Part shown: piece by piece, positions 44,512 to 54,325 of the stretch
Layout of the letters: each line of letters starts with the position of its first letter
Position numbering within the stretch: the stretch's first letter is position 1
Source of the DNA: Pelodera strongyloides
Taxonomy: Eukaryota; Nematoda; Chromadorea; Rhabditida; Rhabditidae
Assembly: GCA_036852015.1 (NCBI GenBank)
Contig: JAANDG010000591.1
Coordinates: forward strand, 1-64,000
Length of the DNA stretch: 64,000 bases
Direction: 5' to 3'
Notes under the pieces: generated by a model
Database searches by the model: none
The model's input: the letters and a program-made list of their open reading frames with translations, nothing else
Told to the model about the DNA's origin: nothing
Made by a program: the position numbers and the translations under genes

Positions 44512-47500
44512 GTTATTGTTATTATCATTATTAATCAAATTATATGCATTTTTCCTTTATTTTTGGCAGGATCCTCGATCCTTTTTATTGGAATTGGAAT
44601 AGTTCCCCAACACTGATCTGCATCTGTAGTTTACAAATGAATACAACAAGAAGCTAATGAGTTTCTATTCTGATATAATTTTGAATCGAAATAACTGTTA
44701 TATTCTTAATCCTTTATTATTTCGGGGCGGATGTAAATAAATGGTATTTTTTTTTACTTTCAGAAACTTTTCCCCGACGATGAACCCGCAGAAGGAGAAG
44801 AGATGGAGAAGCCGACCTTTTCTGATGACGATGAAGATGATCCTTTTAAGGTTTGATTATTTCTTTAAAGTTAATTTTATTTTGTAAACATTGATTTTCA
44901 TTGTTTTTGTGCTTCTTACGTATTTCATTGTGGTTAGTCGTTTAAAACTTGTATCTTTCACTTTCAAGGTTGATGTGATTATTTTTAAGTTATTTTTATA
45001 TTGTAAACTTGGATTTTCCATTTTTATGTTTCTTACGTGTACTACATGTGTGGAGTATTGCGTTTTTTGATCACCACCATCTTAATGGGATTTTTGTCGT
45101 TAGTGGTTTTACAACTTGCTTTTTGTTATTTAGAATTACCAAGGTGTAGAAATGAGCCTATTCAGGTATCACTGTCGGATGACGATCTGCTAGCAAGCAA
45201 TGCCAATCTTGTTCCTTTAACCACGAAACGGAAGTTTGTTCGTCAAGGTTCGTACTACTATTATTACGTACGTTGAACTTGAACGTTCTTTCATTTGTTA
45301 GTTGTTTACGATTTTTTTAATCCAGTATTGGCAGCCAGCTTAGAAAATGTACAGATGACACATTTACATGTTGTTATTGAAAGATGTGTTAAAGCGAAAT
45401 ACCACCCGGTTTGGGGTTTTTTCACCAAAAATAGTTTGAAAAAAGTTATAAATGAAAACAAACATAAAAACACAAACAAATAAGCGCATCTTGTATAAAA
45501 ATGTTCTCAAACAACCATTTTTTGCGATTTTGTATGGGAAAATTCGCTTCCGGCGATTTGCCGATTTTAATACTAGCACGGCCCCGGAAAAATCGAGGGA
45601 TGGCCTTTTCAAATGATCACACACTCCGAAGCATCCAAATGACGAAATGTTGACAAAATATTTTGAATTTGGCTAGTAAAAGTCCAAAAATGCACATTTT
45701 GAAAACGGCGGTAAACGCACGGTTGTTTACTCCTCCTCTTTTCGTATTTTTTTGTTGAGACCGACCGGTAATTCGCTTTAACATCGTTATTGTGTTAGTG
45801 TTAATACTTTAGAACCGAGTGGAGATGTCGAAATGGAAGAAGCCGCGGATGAAGATGAGGGTGAAGGTGTAGGAGAAGGAGAAGGAGTGGACGTACAGGA
45901 AGCGACGGGAGAGATGGGAGAGGACTGGCAAGAGGGAGAGGGAGGAGACGAAGAAGAGGGTGATGAAGACGATATGAGGCCGAGGAACAAGAAAGGTTGG
46001 CATATTGGGATTTGTAGGGGATACTGGTATATATATTTACTTGAGCTACCTTCATACACGGCGTGTGACGGCTCATCTTACGGGGCAGATCGTAACAGTG
46101 CGTAAGTGATTATGTGTTCCACTTTTAGTCTTCGGTGGTGTATGTGACTGAGCTACGCACCGAGTTATTCCAATAGGATTAGTAATTTTCTGAACAGTGT
46201 ATAGATTTGTGCTTTTCGTCGCTCGTATGTCACTTCACCCTGTATCTAGATCGCCGTCGTAAGCGAAAACGTGCAGCGAAGCGAGATGGCAAAGTAGAAG
46301 AAGGTACAGAGGGAAAGCGACCGAAATGGGATCCGTCCAAGATGACCTTCGGGGAGTATATCGATAAGCATTACAATGCCGAGTGTGAGGATGTGATTGG
46401 TGAGATGTTTATCCTTTTTTAATTTAACAAATTCAGCTATTATTTTAGTACTTTCGTTAAAACGGTAGGGTACGTTGGTTTCTTGGCTTATCTTGGACAG
46501 ACGCAATTCTCTTTATTGATTTCCTTTCATACAGTTGTGATCCGTTGTGCGGTGGCAGAATATATTTGCGTATGGTAAGTTGAAAGTTGTCCTTTTGAGC
46601 TTCACGAATTAGGTGTCGTGACCGCAGTAGATGATGCGGTAGTAGATGAAGGCGGGGTGTGTAATGTTAAGGTACGTACAATAATTAGGTTTGTCAGATT
46701 ACGACATTTACCGTAGTAGATATTCTACGCATTCTACAGTACACCAAATTGTGATTATGATGATCTTTTTCTGTTGTCTGTTGTATACTGTTGTTAGAAA
46801 TATCTCAGATGACCTTCAAACTCGATTCAAGTACCGAAAAGTGAAGGCAAACAATTTTGGTCTTTCGCTAGAAGAGATTTTGGGTGCAGAAGACAAGGAG
46901 CTGAATAAATGGGCTGGATTCAGAAAGGTGAGCTTTAAGTTCTAGGAAGAAATCTTACTGTATGACAGTCATTTAATCATTTACACCCGTGAAAGTCTGC
47001 GGGTTGTCGTAGCGGCAAGCAATAGTAAGCACGGCCTAATGCGCAACCTGAACCCTGAACTGAAACTGTGTACAAACTGCGAAATTGGAAGTTGTAGCTA
47101 TTAGTGTAGAATTTTTTATTAGTTTCTTTTATTTTGATAATAATAAGAAGTGTATGTCACATTTCGTAGTATTAATACTTTTAACAAAGTCACATTTCAT
47201 TGAACATAGAATTTTGTTTTGTTATCGATACTTGTTAAAATAATTGTATATTATGTGCCTAGGTGATTGGTTGTCACACTGAGGAAGATGAAGAACGCAT
47301 GTTCAAGCAATATAAGAAGCGGGAGGGCAAGAAGATGGAAGTGCTCAGGAGTTTGTACAAGTAAGTTACTTTTCGATTATCCTATTTTACCTCTTTACTT
47401 TACTTGTATTATTTTTTTATTGCATTTCTCTTGTTGTCTTGTTGTCCTCAACGGCTCACTAGCAACTCATCTATTGATTTAATTGATCAACTCTTGATTT

Positions 47501-49368
47501 TTTTTTATATATTTTGAATATTTATTATAATTATACTCATCCAGTTGAATAGTTATAATTTTGAATATATGAATATTTTGAATATTTATTATACATAATG
47601 AATTTGGTTATTATTCCATGTTTAGGCCGGAAGTGGAGCCTGAAGCTGAAGAATCTCAAGAGAATAAGAGCAAAAAGAAGAGTAAGAAGGAGAAAGAGGC
47701 TGCCGAGGTAGGTTATGGATTATTTATTTGAGATTTGAGTGTATTTGTATTATTTCTTTGGTAAAAGATACAAGTTAGCTCTTAAACGCCTAGCCCTGGG
47801 ACCCTTTCACATACGGTCAATTTCTTGGCGCCATTTCTTGTACGCATTCGGTCAAAGCAGTTTTTCGAATGACACATAGACTTACTTATTAATTCCAGTC
47901 CGCTTCCGCATGTAGAATCCAGGGTCCCGTTTTGCTCTCGAAGTCGGGGATCTTTGCTCGTCACTAATTAGATTATTAGATAAAATATTAAGACTTTAGT
48001 TTACGCGTATAATATAAAATTTAGGCTGAACCAAGTGAAGAGCCAGCACATCCGTTAGAAGAAACAACTGGTAAAGATAGTGTGGACAATGCAGAAAAGG
48101 TACGGTCAATAATTTAATAATTCCAGTCCGCTTCCGAGTGCGAGCGGCAACATAGTGTAGCGTAGCCTAGCATACTTTGCGAGTCTAACTCTAAGCTGGA
48201 ACTGGGACACACATTAGCACTGTCTACCAATGTGTGTTTTACATGCACTGTAATTCATTTCTCTGCTGAATATAGTAACCCGTGCCTTTACTTTTTTATC
48301 AATGTTCACCACGTACAGGATGCTACCGAAACCGTAGAAGGTGAAGAAGCGAAGGACGGCGAAAAGAAAAAGAGGACGAGACGGAGAAAGAAGAACAAGA
48401 GTGCGAATGAGAATGGAGAAGAAAAGAAGACAGAGGAGAATGCAGATGAGGGTGAAACACGAGGAGATGCTGGAGAAAAGGAGAAGGAAGAGGAGGAGGA
48501 GCCAAAGGTACTGTAGTTTTTTGTTCGCATGCTTCGGTAGAGGGTAGTGCACTAGACTAGACTGAGTGTAAGGCCATATTCACCATTCAATTCCCCGAGG
48601 GGGGAGTTTCCCTCTTTTCCCCTGCGACTCTCACGTTAGAATGTTGTTTACTGTGCGTTGTGAATACTTCCCCGCGGGAACTGAATTGTAAGTACTGTAC
48701 TTCCTCAGAGTTCAAGTTCAAAGCTTTGTTATCCGTAATGACTTGTTTTCAAATAGAGTTTTATTGTTGACTGCTTATGACTGCCTGCGTACTTTGATAT
48801 CTTTGTTAGGTACTATTTGCTTTGTTTAAATATTAGCGTCTTCCTTTCTTTTACCTTTATATGCTACCTTAGGAATTAACACCCGAAGAAGAGGCTGCCC
48901 TACAGAAGAAGAAGGAAAAAGAAGAAAAGAAGAAGCGAGCACTCGCTGTGAAGGATGAGAGACTAAAGGTAGCAGTGATTTTCAATTTTCGGGTTTATTT
49001 ATGTTTTGTTTATTTGAAAATATTATTTGTTTACAAAGTTATTCCCACGCTGTGTGGTTTCGACAACTGCATTCCTATGCATTTATGCTGTTGAGCAATT
49101 GAGCTCGGTTGTTTTTATTCTAATACTCATTTGCATATGATGCATGGGAACGCAGTTATGTAAAAACCGTTTCAAAAACCGGATGTTGTACAGCTTTAGC
49201 TTTAACATTACCGGTGTTTTGACGAGCATATAATAAGATCGTGTCCCCTTTCAGGCCTATGGATTGAATCCGAATAAGTTCAAGCACAGTGTCAAATATG
49301 ATAAACGATACGGAAAGAAGTTTGTGAAAAAGGTTGCCAAGGAGTCTGGCGATGAGGATAGTGATTAA
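40020..49368 (+). CDS. KRI1: KRI1-family ribosome biogenesis protein
   Basis: Kri1 is a nucleolar protein that works with KRR1 in early 40S subunit assembly. It is not the C. elegans gene called kri-1. Exons: 40020-40047, 40148-40233, 40428-40526, 40739-40830, 41323-41412, 41745-41832, 42356-42463, 42889-42968, 43289-43403, 43667-43795, about 44285-44362, 44764-44850, 45166-45247, 45813-45995, 46250-46399, 46809-46927, 47263-47360, 47626-47707, 48025-48099, 48319-48507, 48873-48968, 49255-49368; about 755 residues (human about 700). Family blocks: EKQDQFEAKYNFRYEDPD, IKTYPRTFASTLREKK followed by a basic KKKREAKKERKLK helix, DLEGDFDPAAHDALM, TFGEYIDKHYN, CEDVIDDLQTRFKYRKV, NNFGLSLEEILGAEDKELNK, and the C-terminal AYGLNPNKF. 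Long acidic and Lys/Glu tracts are typical. Only the intron 10/exon 11 boundary is unresolved. An AATAAA lies at 49404-49409. Confidence 0.93.
44060..44227. repeat. Family B-related hairpin in KRI1 intron 10
   Basis: TTAAAGCAGTATTTACCTAC, GGGAAATTTGCATATGATAT and TAAATCCTATGTATC on the left mirror CATAGGATACATAGG, TATGCAAATTCCCCA and ATAGGTACAGTACCTCTTTAA on the right. It ends less than 60 bases before exon 11, whose acceptor is unclear. Confidence 0.75.
44387..44527. repeat. (TTA)n microsatellite
   Basis: About 140 bases of nearly pure TTA/ATT trinucleotides with a few variant units. It starts 25 bases after the donor of KRI1 exon 11. Confidence 0.95.
45389..45781. repeat. Longer element with family A/B termini
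   Basis: TTAAAGCGAAATACCACCCGG at the left and CCGACCGGTAATTCGCTTTAA at the right, 393 bases. Apart from the ends it shares no interior with family A or B and is not palindromic throughout. It may be a closer relative of the autonomous parent. KRI1 intron. Confidence 0.7.
47876..47960. repeat. Dispersed repeat shared with 53757-53815
   Basis: AGACTTA and then GCATGTAGAATCCAGGGTCC, CGTTTTGCTCTCGAAGTCGG, GGATCTT occur here and, nearly identical, at 53757-53815. Probably fragments of one non-coding element. Confidence 0.7.
48568..48692. repeat. Foldback element, TATTCACCATTC type
   Basis: GGCCATATTCACCATTCAAT and TTCCCCGCGGGAACTGAATTG; interior CTCACGTTAGAATGTTG matches the element at 27690-27828. 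KRI1 intron. Confidence 0.6.
49060..49205. repeat. Family D-like element in the last KRI1 intron
   Basis: TTTCGACAACTGCATTCCTATG at the left and GCATGGGAACGCAGTTATGT, CAAAAACCGGATGTTGTAC, AGCTTTA at the right. The left terminus is worn. Confidence 0.5.
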
Positions 49369-50071
49369 GTATTTGGGAAGTTTATCTTAGATCTGCTACT
49401 TTAAATAAATAAGCAAAAACTAGTATTTTTTAGTATAAGCTGAAGCAAATCACTCGTTTCGTTAGATTAGTTGTTGTGTACTGTGACAACTGTGAGTATC
49501 GTGGAGGTGCTTTCAGTTTGTTATTTGAAATTTACATTTTGTATGGTCCGTGATTATTATAAATGTTTAAAAGTAGATTTCTAAGGTTCTAACGTAGATG
49601 AATCATATTTTTGATGTAACTGTTAAAGTTAAATTAGATTTATACTTTAGGTGGAGTTTATTGTGGTTTTCTTACAATTAGAGCAGATACTTATTATTAC
49701 CGTGCTTGAAGAAGTTTGGTCTTGAGTCTTGAGTTTGTTATGGAACCTGATTGTTACGGTTGTTTGCTTGGAATACAGTGAGCTACTATTGTTATTGTTG
49801 CTTTTCTTGTTTGTCGGTTTGAATAATACCTTTTTAGTATTATTAATTATTGCTTTATGAACCCGAGGTTTACATACCTTGTTTGATATTTGTTACTTTG
49901 GTTTTAGCTATGTGCTTTTTTGAATAGCTTATTTCTTTGTGCCCAATTTTAATTTCGTTTTATTTTACAATGCTTGCTCGCAGTTAAACTATGGGAATGT
50001 CTACTTTTATGTGTATTATGGTAGATCCCTTTTTCTATTGTTGTAATTTATACTATTATTATATTTTCAGC
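49369..50071. other. Spacer KRI1 to arl-1
   Basis: It starts with the KRI1 3' UTR (AATAAA 36 bases after the stop) and ends with the arl-1 5' flank, a TTTTCAG one base before the start ATG. At about 700 bases it is longer than the usual nematode operon spacing, so shared transcription is possible but not supported. T-rich, with no other feature seen. Confidence 0.6.
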
Positions 50072-50695
50072 ATGGGCGGCGTCTTGTCTTACTTCAGAGG
50101 TCTTTTTGGTCAGAGGGAAATGCGAATATTGATTTTGGGACTAGATGGAGCTGGCAAGACGACTATTTTGTATCGGTTACAGGTGGGGATCTTTGTTTTG
50201 GTTTTTAAACAAATGGTATTTGGTCTTATGTTTTAAATGTTATCTGTATGGTTTAGTTGTCTAGCGTTTGTGATCAGGTGTTTTATATATATACCAGCCG
50301 TTCGAAGAGCCCTACGGGCTCTTCTCCGACTGGAGGAATCGGCCTTCGGCCGATTGTTACCCTATTTAAAAAAAGGACTTTCTTCAAACGTAAAAAAAAG
50401 ATGTTCATTTACGTTTATGTGGAAACGTATAATATGGTTCTGGACTTCATGCAAATTTGCAAATTTGCTATTGCAATTGCTCTTCTATCTCCTATAAGAT
50501 CCTCATCCCATAAGTTAGCATAGCTCAACAGGTAGAGCGTTGGACTGTTAATTGTGAGATTGGCTGCTGTGGGTTCGAATCCCGCCAGCGGCAATGATTT
50601 TGTATGCTCTTTCGATCGAAGAATTTTCTTTATGAAGGGATTTCGTTGTGCACATAAAAACAAACCCGTGACAAACTCTTCTCCTTTATATAATA

Positions 50696-50738
<43 letters not shown>

Positions 50739-52749
50739 CACTAACTCCATAGTTTTGTATTATCTATTTGGTTTTTTGTTTTATTGTAATGTTTTCTATG
50801 CTCTGCAGAAGCCTCTACTAGCGCTAGTGGCTAAATTTTTTGGGAAAAAAATATACTAAAAAGCAGAATGGGAGTAACAGCGTTGTCACAAACAGAACAC
50901 TTTGAAATGTCATTGAAACTCAGCGTTTTTGAAAATTATGGGTTGTACAACAGAACAAAGTATATAGAAAAATGACAAATAATAGGTGGTAAGCTAAAGT
51001 AAAACTTCCACAAGGGTATCCATAAATTCTTCTTATACGACTTCAGCGAAAAACGGGATTGTGCATTCACCTTTAATTCTACCGTATAATGCCGGTTTTG
51101 AAGCGCATAACGGACGTTGTATTCCGATGCTTGCATGCAAATTACTGCTCGACTTTATATTAATTTGCATACTACGTATGCGTATGCATTTGTTCAAAAT
51201 ACGTTTAAAAAACCAGCAGTCATACTGCTTTGAGTCTGTATGCGATGATTATATGAATGTCCGAGTAAACTTTTATTCATATTATAGGTTGGCGAGGTGG
51301 TCACCACAATTCCAACCATTGGATTCAACGTTGAGCAAGTGGAGTATAAGAATTTGAAATTCCAGGTAATATTTTAAAAATTCTCTTAGAATTGTTTGTT
51401 TTACGGCCCATAGTACCATATTGTTTATCTCATGTGAGGCAACATGTAGGATATAGGGCATATACGCAATCCAGACATGTAGTGCACGTGAATTATATGT
51501 CTGCTTTGTTCATGTTCTGTTCGAGGTGTAATGGGCTTAGCTGCACCGTTTTCAAGGGTTGGTTGTAATTACCCTCCTATATATCTTGATAATCCCCCAA
51601 TTTAAGATCTCTAATTATCTTCCAGGTTTGGGATCTCGGAGGCCAAACATCGATTCGGCCGTACTGGAGGTGTTATTATGCAAATACGGACGCTATCATT
51701 TATGTTGTTGATTCCGCGGACAGGGATAGGGTATGCTTATCTTTTTGTATTTTGTTGTACGATAGAGCGTGTTCTATTTCTATGTGAGAAAAACAAGAAA
51801 TAACCACATGTTTCAGGTAAGACATTTCTGAATCAAAAGTCTGAAGTGTACTGATGGACTTGAAACTTGTTGACCAATAGAGTTGTATCTGTCGATCATT
51901 TGTTACTAATTTATGGAGGGTTTTTTTTTGACAACTATAAACTGCATTGCTCATCGGCTGATGTAATTTTAGGTGGGAATTTCTCGGCAAGAACTTGTCT
52001 CCATGCTTCAAGAGGACGAGCTGCAAGGAGCTATTTTGGCGGTTCTTGCCAACAAGCAGTGAGTTGAACTTTTTTTGATTAAGGTTTATTGATAAAAACG
52101 ACAAGTAGAAATAACAAGGTAAGCGAGAAAAATAAGAACCAGGTTCCACAGAGTAATGGGTTCAAGTCCTTTTCTGCTTACGGAGAAACTACTTACGGGG
52201 TACTTGTTTTTGGGGAGAATGTGAATGTTTGGACGTTGCTAGGCGAAATGGTAAGAAAAGGGGAACTAGCTGATTGCAAAAGCAGAAACTTAACGCACAA
52301 AATGATGTAACGTCTAATAGAAGTAAATCAAGTTTAACCACTGATATCCCTGTTTCTTGTTGTCGTAATAAATGTAAATAATCCCTGTTTGTAAAACAAC
52401 GTGTTTCAAGAGCAACATTACTTCTCGGTGAATCGTTCGATCATAATGTTTCTTTTGGACTATTGGGTTTTTGAGCTACGTGTTACTTTGCGCAGTATCT
52501 ATATTACTGCCTATTTGTTAAGAGAAAGATTAATAAAAGTATGAGTTTTATACGAGAATATGGATTAATGGATTATTACCGTTTAGGGATGTTCCTGGCT
52601 GTTTGTCTCCTGCTGAAGTGCATAAAGCACTTGGATTGGAGGCTCTGCGTGATAGGACTTTCCAAATTTTCAAGACTTCGGCCGCTAAGGGAGATGGCCT
52701 GGATGAAGCTATGGAATGGTTGGCCAATGCTCTACAACAAAAGAAGTAA
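50072..52749 (+). CDS. arl-1: ARF-like GTPase 1 (ARL1)
   Basis: ARL1 is a small GTPase of the trans-Golgi that recruits GRIP-domain golgins and arfaptins. Exons 50072-50182, 51288-51365, 51626-51730, 51973-52058 and 52587-52749 join to 180 residues, the usual ARL1 length. Every GTPase motif is present: GLDGAGKTT (G1, residues about 24-32), [10 protein letters not shown] (G2/switch 1), [13 protein letters not shown] (G3/switch 2), NKQD (G4, split by the last intron) and TSAAKG (G5). Gly2 in MGGVLSYF is the expected N-myristoylation site. The acceptor TATTTTCAG lies one base before the ATG. Two introns are long and repeat-bearing: the first holds a composite SINE (50293-50700). I see nothing missing from the catalytic set. 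Confidence 0.96.
50293..50700 (+). mobile_element. Composite SINE: double-hairpin head, tRNA-like body, tail
   Basis: The head (50293-50365) folds as two strong hairpins: AGAGCCC UAC GGGCUCU enclosed by CCAG/CUGG, then AAUCGGCC UUCG GGCCGAUU with a UUCG tetraloop. Then an AT-rich linker, then a tRNA-Asn-like body (50513-50595: TTAGCATAGCTCAACAGGTA for the D arm, CTGTTAA in the anticodon loop, box B GGGTTCGAATCCC) and a tail TTTCGTTGTGCACATAAAAA to TATAATAAGAT. The acceptor stem does not pair. A close second copy is at 57631-58087 and an old one at 25130-25480. Confidence 0.8.
50699..50736. repeat. (TA)n microsatellite at SINE 3' end
   Basis: About 17 TA units directly follow the SINE tail AATAAGA. 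Confidence 0.95.
51075..51238. repeat. Family D-like element in arl-1 intron 1
   Basis: TACCGTATAATGCCGGTTTTG and AAAACCAGCAGTCATACTGC are worn inverted ends; interior GCATGCAAATTACTGC and TTGCATACTACG also occur in other D elements. It ends 50 bases before exon 2. Confidence 0.5.
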
Positions 52750-52780
52750 CCAGCGTTACCGGCTGGTAGGAGTATACATT

Positions 52781-52942
52781 TAAAGTGATATGGCGCGTGG
52801 TTTTGGAACGTGTACTGGACAATTGCATATTTTTGTTCGATTTTGTGACTCTCCAACACAGGGAGGTGTAGAATTTGCTACATGGATGTGTAGTTGTACA
52901 GCGCGCGGTTCACAAACCAGGTGTCGTACAGATGTAACTAAT
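52781..52942. repeat. MITE family D, copy 4
   Basis: TTTAAAGTGATATGGCGCGTGG and CACAAACCAGGTGTCGTACAG; it begins 30 bases after the arl-1 stop codon, so it is probably part of the arl-1 3' UTR. Confidence 0.65.
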
Positions 52943-53756
52943 TTATGAGGCTTTCTTCGTTCCAATAGAGCTAGTTTTGTGAAGTCATCCTCAACTTTTG
53001 CGTCCTCATGTCAGTAAGCAGCTTTCTGAAGAACTATTTGGAGATTGTGCGTAATTATAGACGCAATTTAAGATTTTTATTTTTAACAATTGTCGCTCAT
53101 TAATATATGTTTATTGCCCTGGTCCTAAGTGTTTTCGCCGAGCTTTTTCTGACAACAATTATAATTAATAATCAATTTCTTAGCTTTGTTGTTTCAATCC
53201 AGTTGTACAGGCTAGCAATAGAAAAGAATCTAATCTCTAATCCTATGTATACAAGCATTTTACGCCTTTGTGTTGGCATAGTTCCTTTCTATAATGTTTT
53301 ATGTAGTAACATATGTGCAAGTATAATTTCGCTTGATCGCTTTCGTGCGGTATCTCCGCCTTCATCTGTGATTTTTTCCTGGGAATGAAGTGGTTTACTC
53401 CATTCCTGGACTTTTTTCTAATGGTTAGGTCGCATTTGAGATGGGAATATTACTTGACTATCCAATTTCCTCGTGTACTTTTTGTTGACTACATCCATAT
53501 CGAATGCGCCCTAAGATATCTTTCACTTTCACGGTAATGTCCTAGGTCGGTAGTTACAATTGATTAGTCTGCATGTTGGAATCAAATCAAATCTACCTAA
53601 CTTACCCTAGGATGTTCTATCGTTATTTATTCGTCAGCTTATGTGAAGTGCGTATTACCATATTTATTTATTGACGCCAGGTTTTATATAAAGGGGTATA
53701 CTTGGAATGAATGTTTATTTGTGAATACCACTTTATTCAGACATACAATCATCACA

Positions 53757-54035
53757 CATAGACTTAAGCATGTAGAATCCAGGGTCCCGTTTGCTCTCGA
53801 AGTCGGGGATCTTCATTTTTAGCTCCAATCCAAGGCGGTGTCTCTTTAGCCGATGTGTCCCATAGAGTGAAGTAGACGGTAGAAGACGGCACAGAAGATA
53901 ATACAGAGCGAAAGGTCCGTCCTAAGGCTAGGCAAGGGGAGCGCCTTAACTTTATTCCCGACGCCGTGGCATGTTTGCAAGATGGTAGCACTGGACGGGA
54001 TTCGAACCCGGGTCGTTTGGGTGAGAGACGAGAAC
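53757..54035 (-). mobile_element. tRNA-derived repeat remnant
   Basis: On the minus strand CGACCCGGGTTCGAATCCCG is a perfect box B/T arm, but no matching acceptor, D or anticodon arm is seen upstream (CAAAGTTCTCGTCTCTCACC). The part at 53757-53815 is shared with 47876-47960, which links the two as fragments of one repeat. Confidence 0.5.
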
Positions 54036-54325
54036 TTTGCCAGTGAAAGTGAAAGTTTATTTCGCATTGGTGTTTGCAAATGAATAGTACAAAGAGATCA
54101 AAAAGAAATTATACATCGGTAATGGGTGTATGATATTACATGTAAACGTGTACCCGAAACGACAATTATTTCAAAGTGAATGTTCAATGTTCAAACTTAC
54201 AGAAAGTAATTATATTGAACTGGTAAGAGTTAAGAGATGATGCTTAGATACAGACGATACAGTACATACAGTACAGTAAGAGATACAGTACATAATTGAG
54301 TGAAGTTATTGATACTCATCTGTGA

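Larger units (their letters stand above)
52750..54325. other. Spacer between the convergent ends of arl-1 and the DNAJC9-type gene
   Basis: It contains the 3' ends of both genes, a family D element (52781-52942), an open frame with a GPCR-like stretch (53107-53388), a family F fragment (53430-53515), and a minus-strand tRNA-derived remnant (53757-54035). No exon joined to a neighbour. Confidence 0.55.

Noticed and set aside
46548..46672. Two candidate mini-exons in KRI1 (46534-46575 and 46612-46672)
   Set aside because: Every way of including them gives a stop or a frame shift, while the direct junction 46399 to 46809 yields a perfect family match (DVIDDLQTRFKYR).
48214..48552. Overlapping frames on both strands around KRI1 exon 20
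   Set aside because: They are shadows of the Lys/Glu-rich coding exon.
50513..50595. tRNA-Asn-like gene (also 57899-57985)
   Set aside because: D arm, anticodon loop and box B look right but the acceptor ends do not pair, extra bases sit in the variable region, and both copies are embedded in the same dispersed element.
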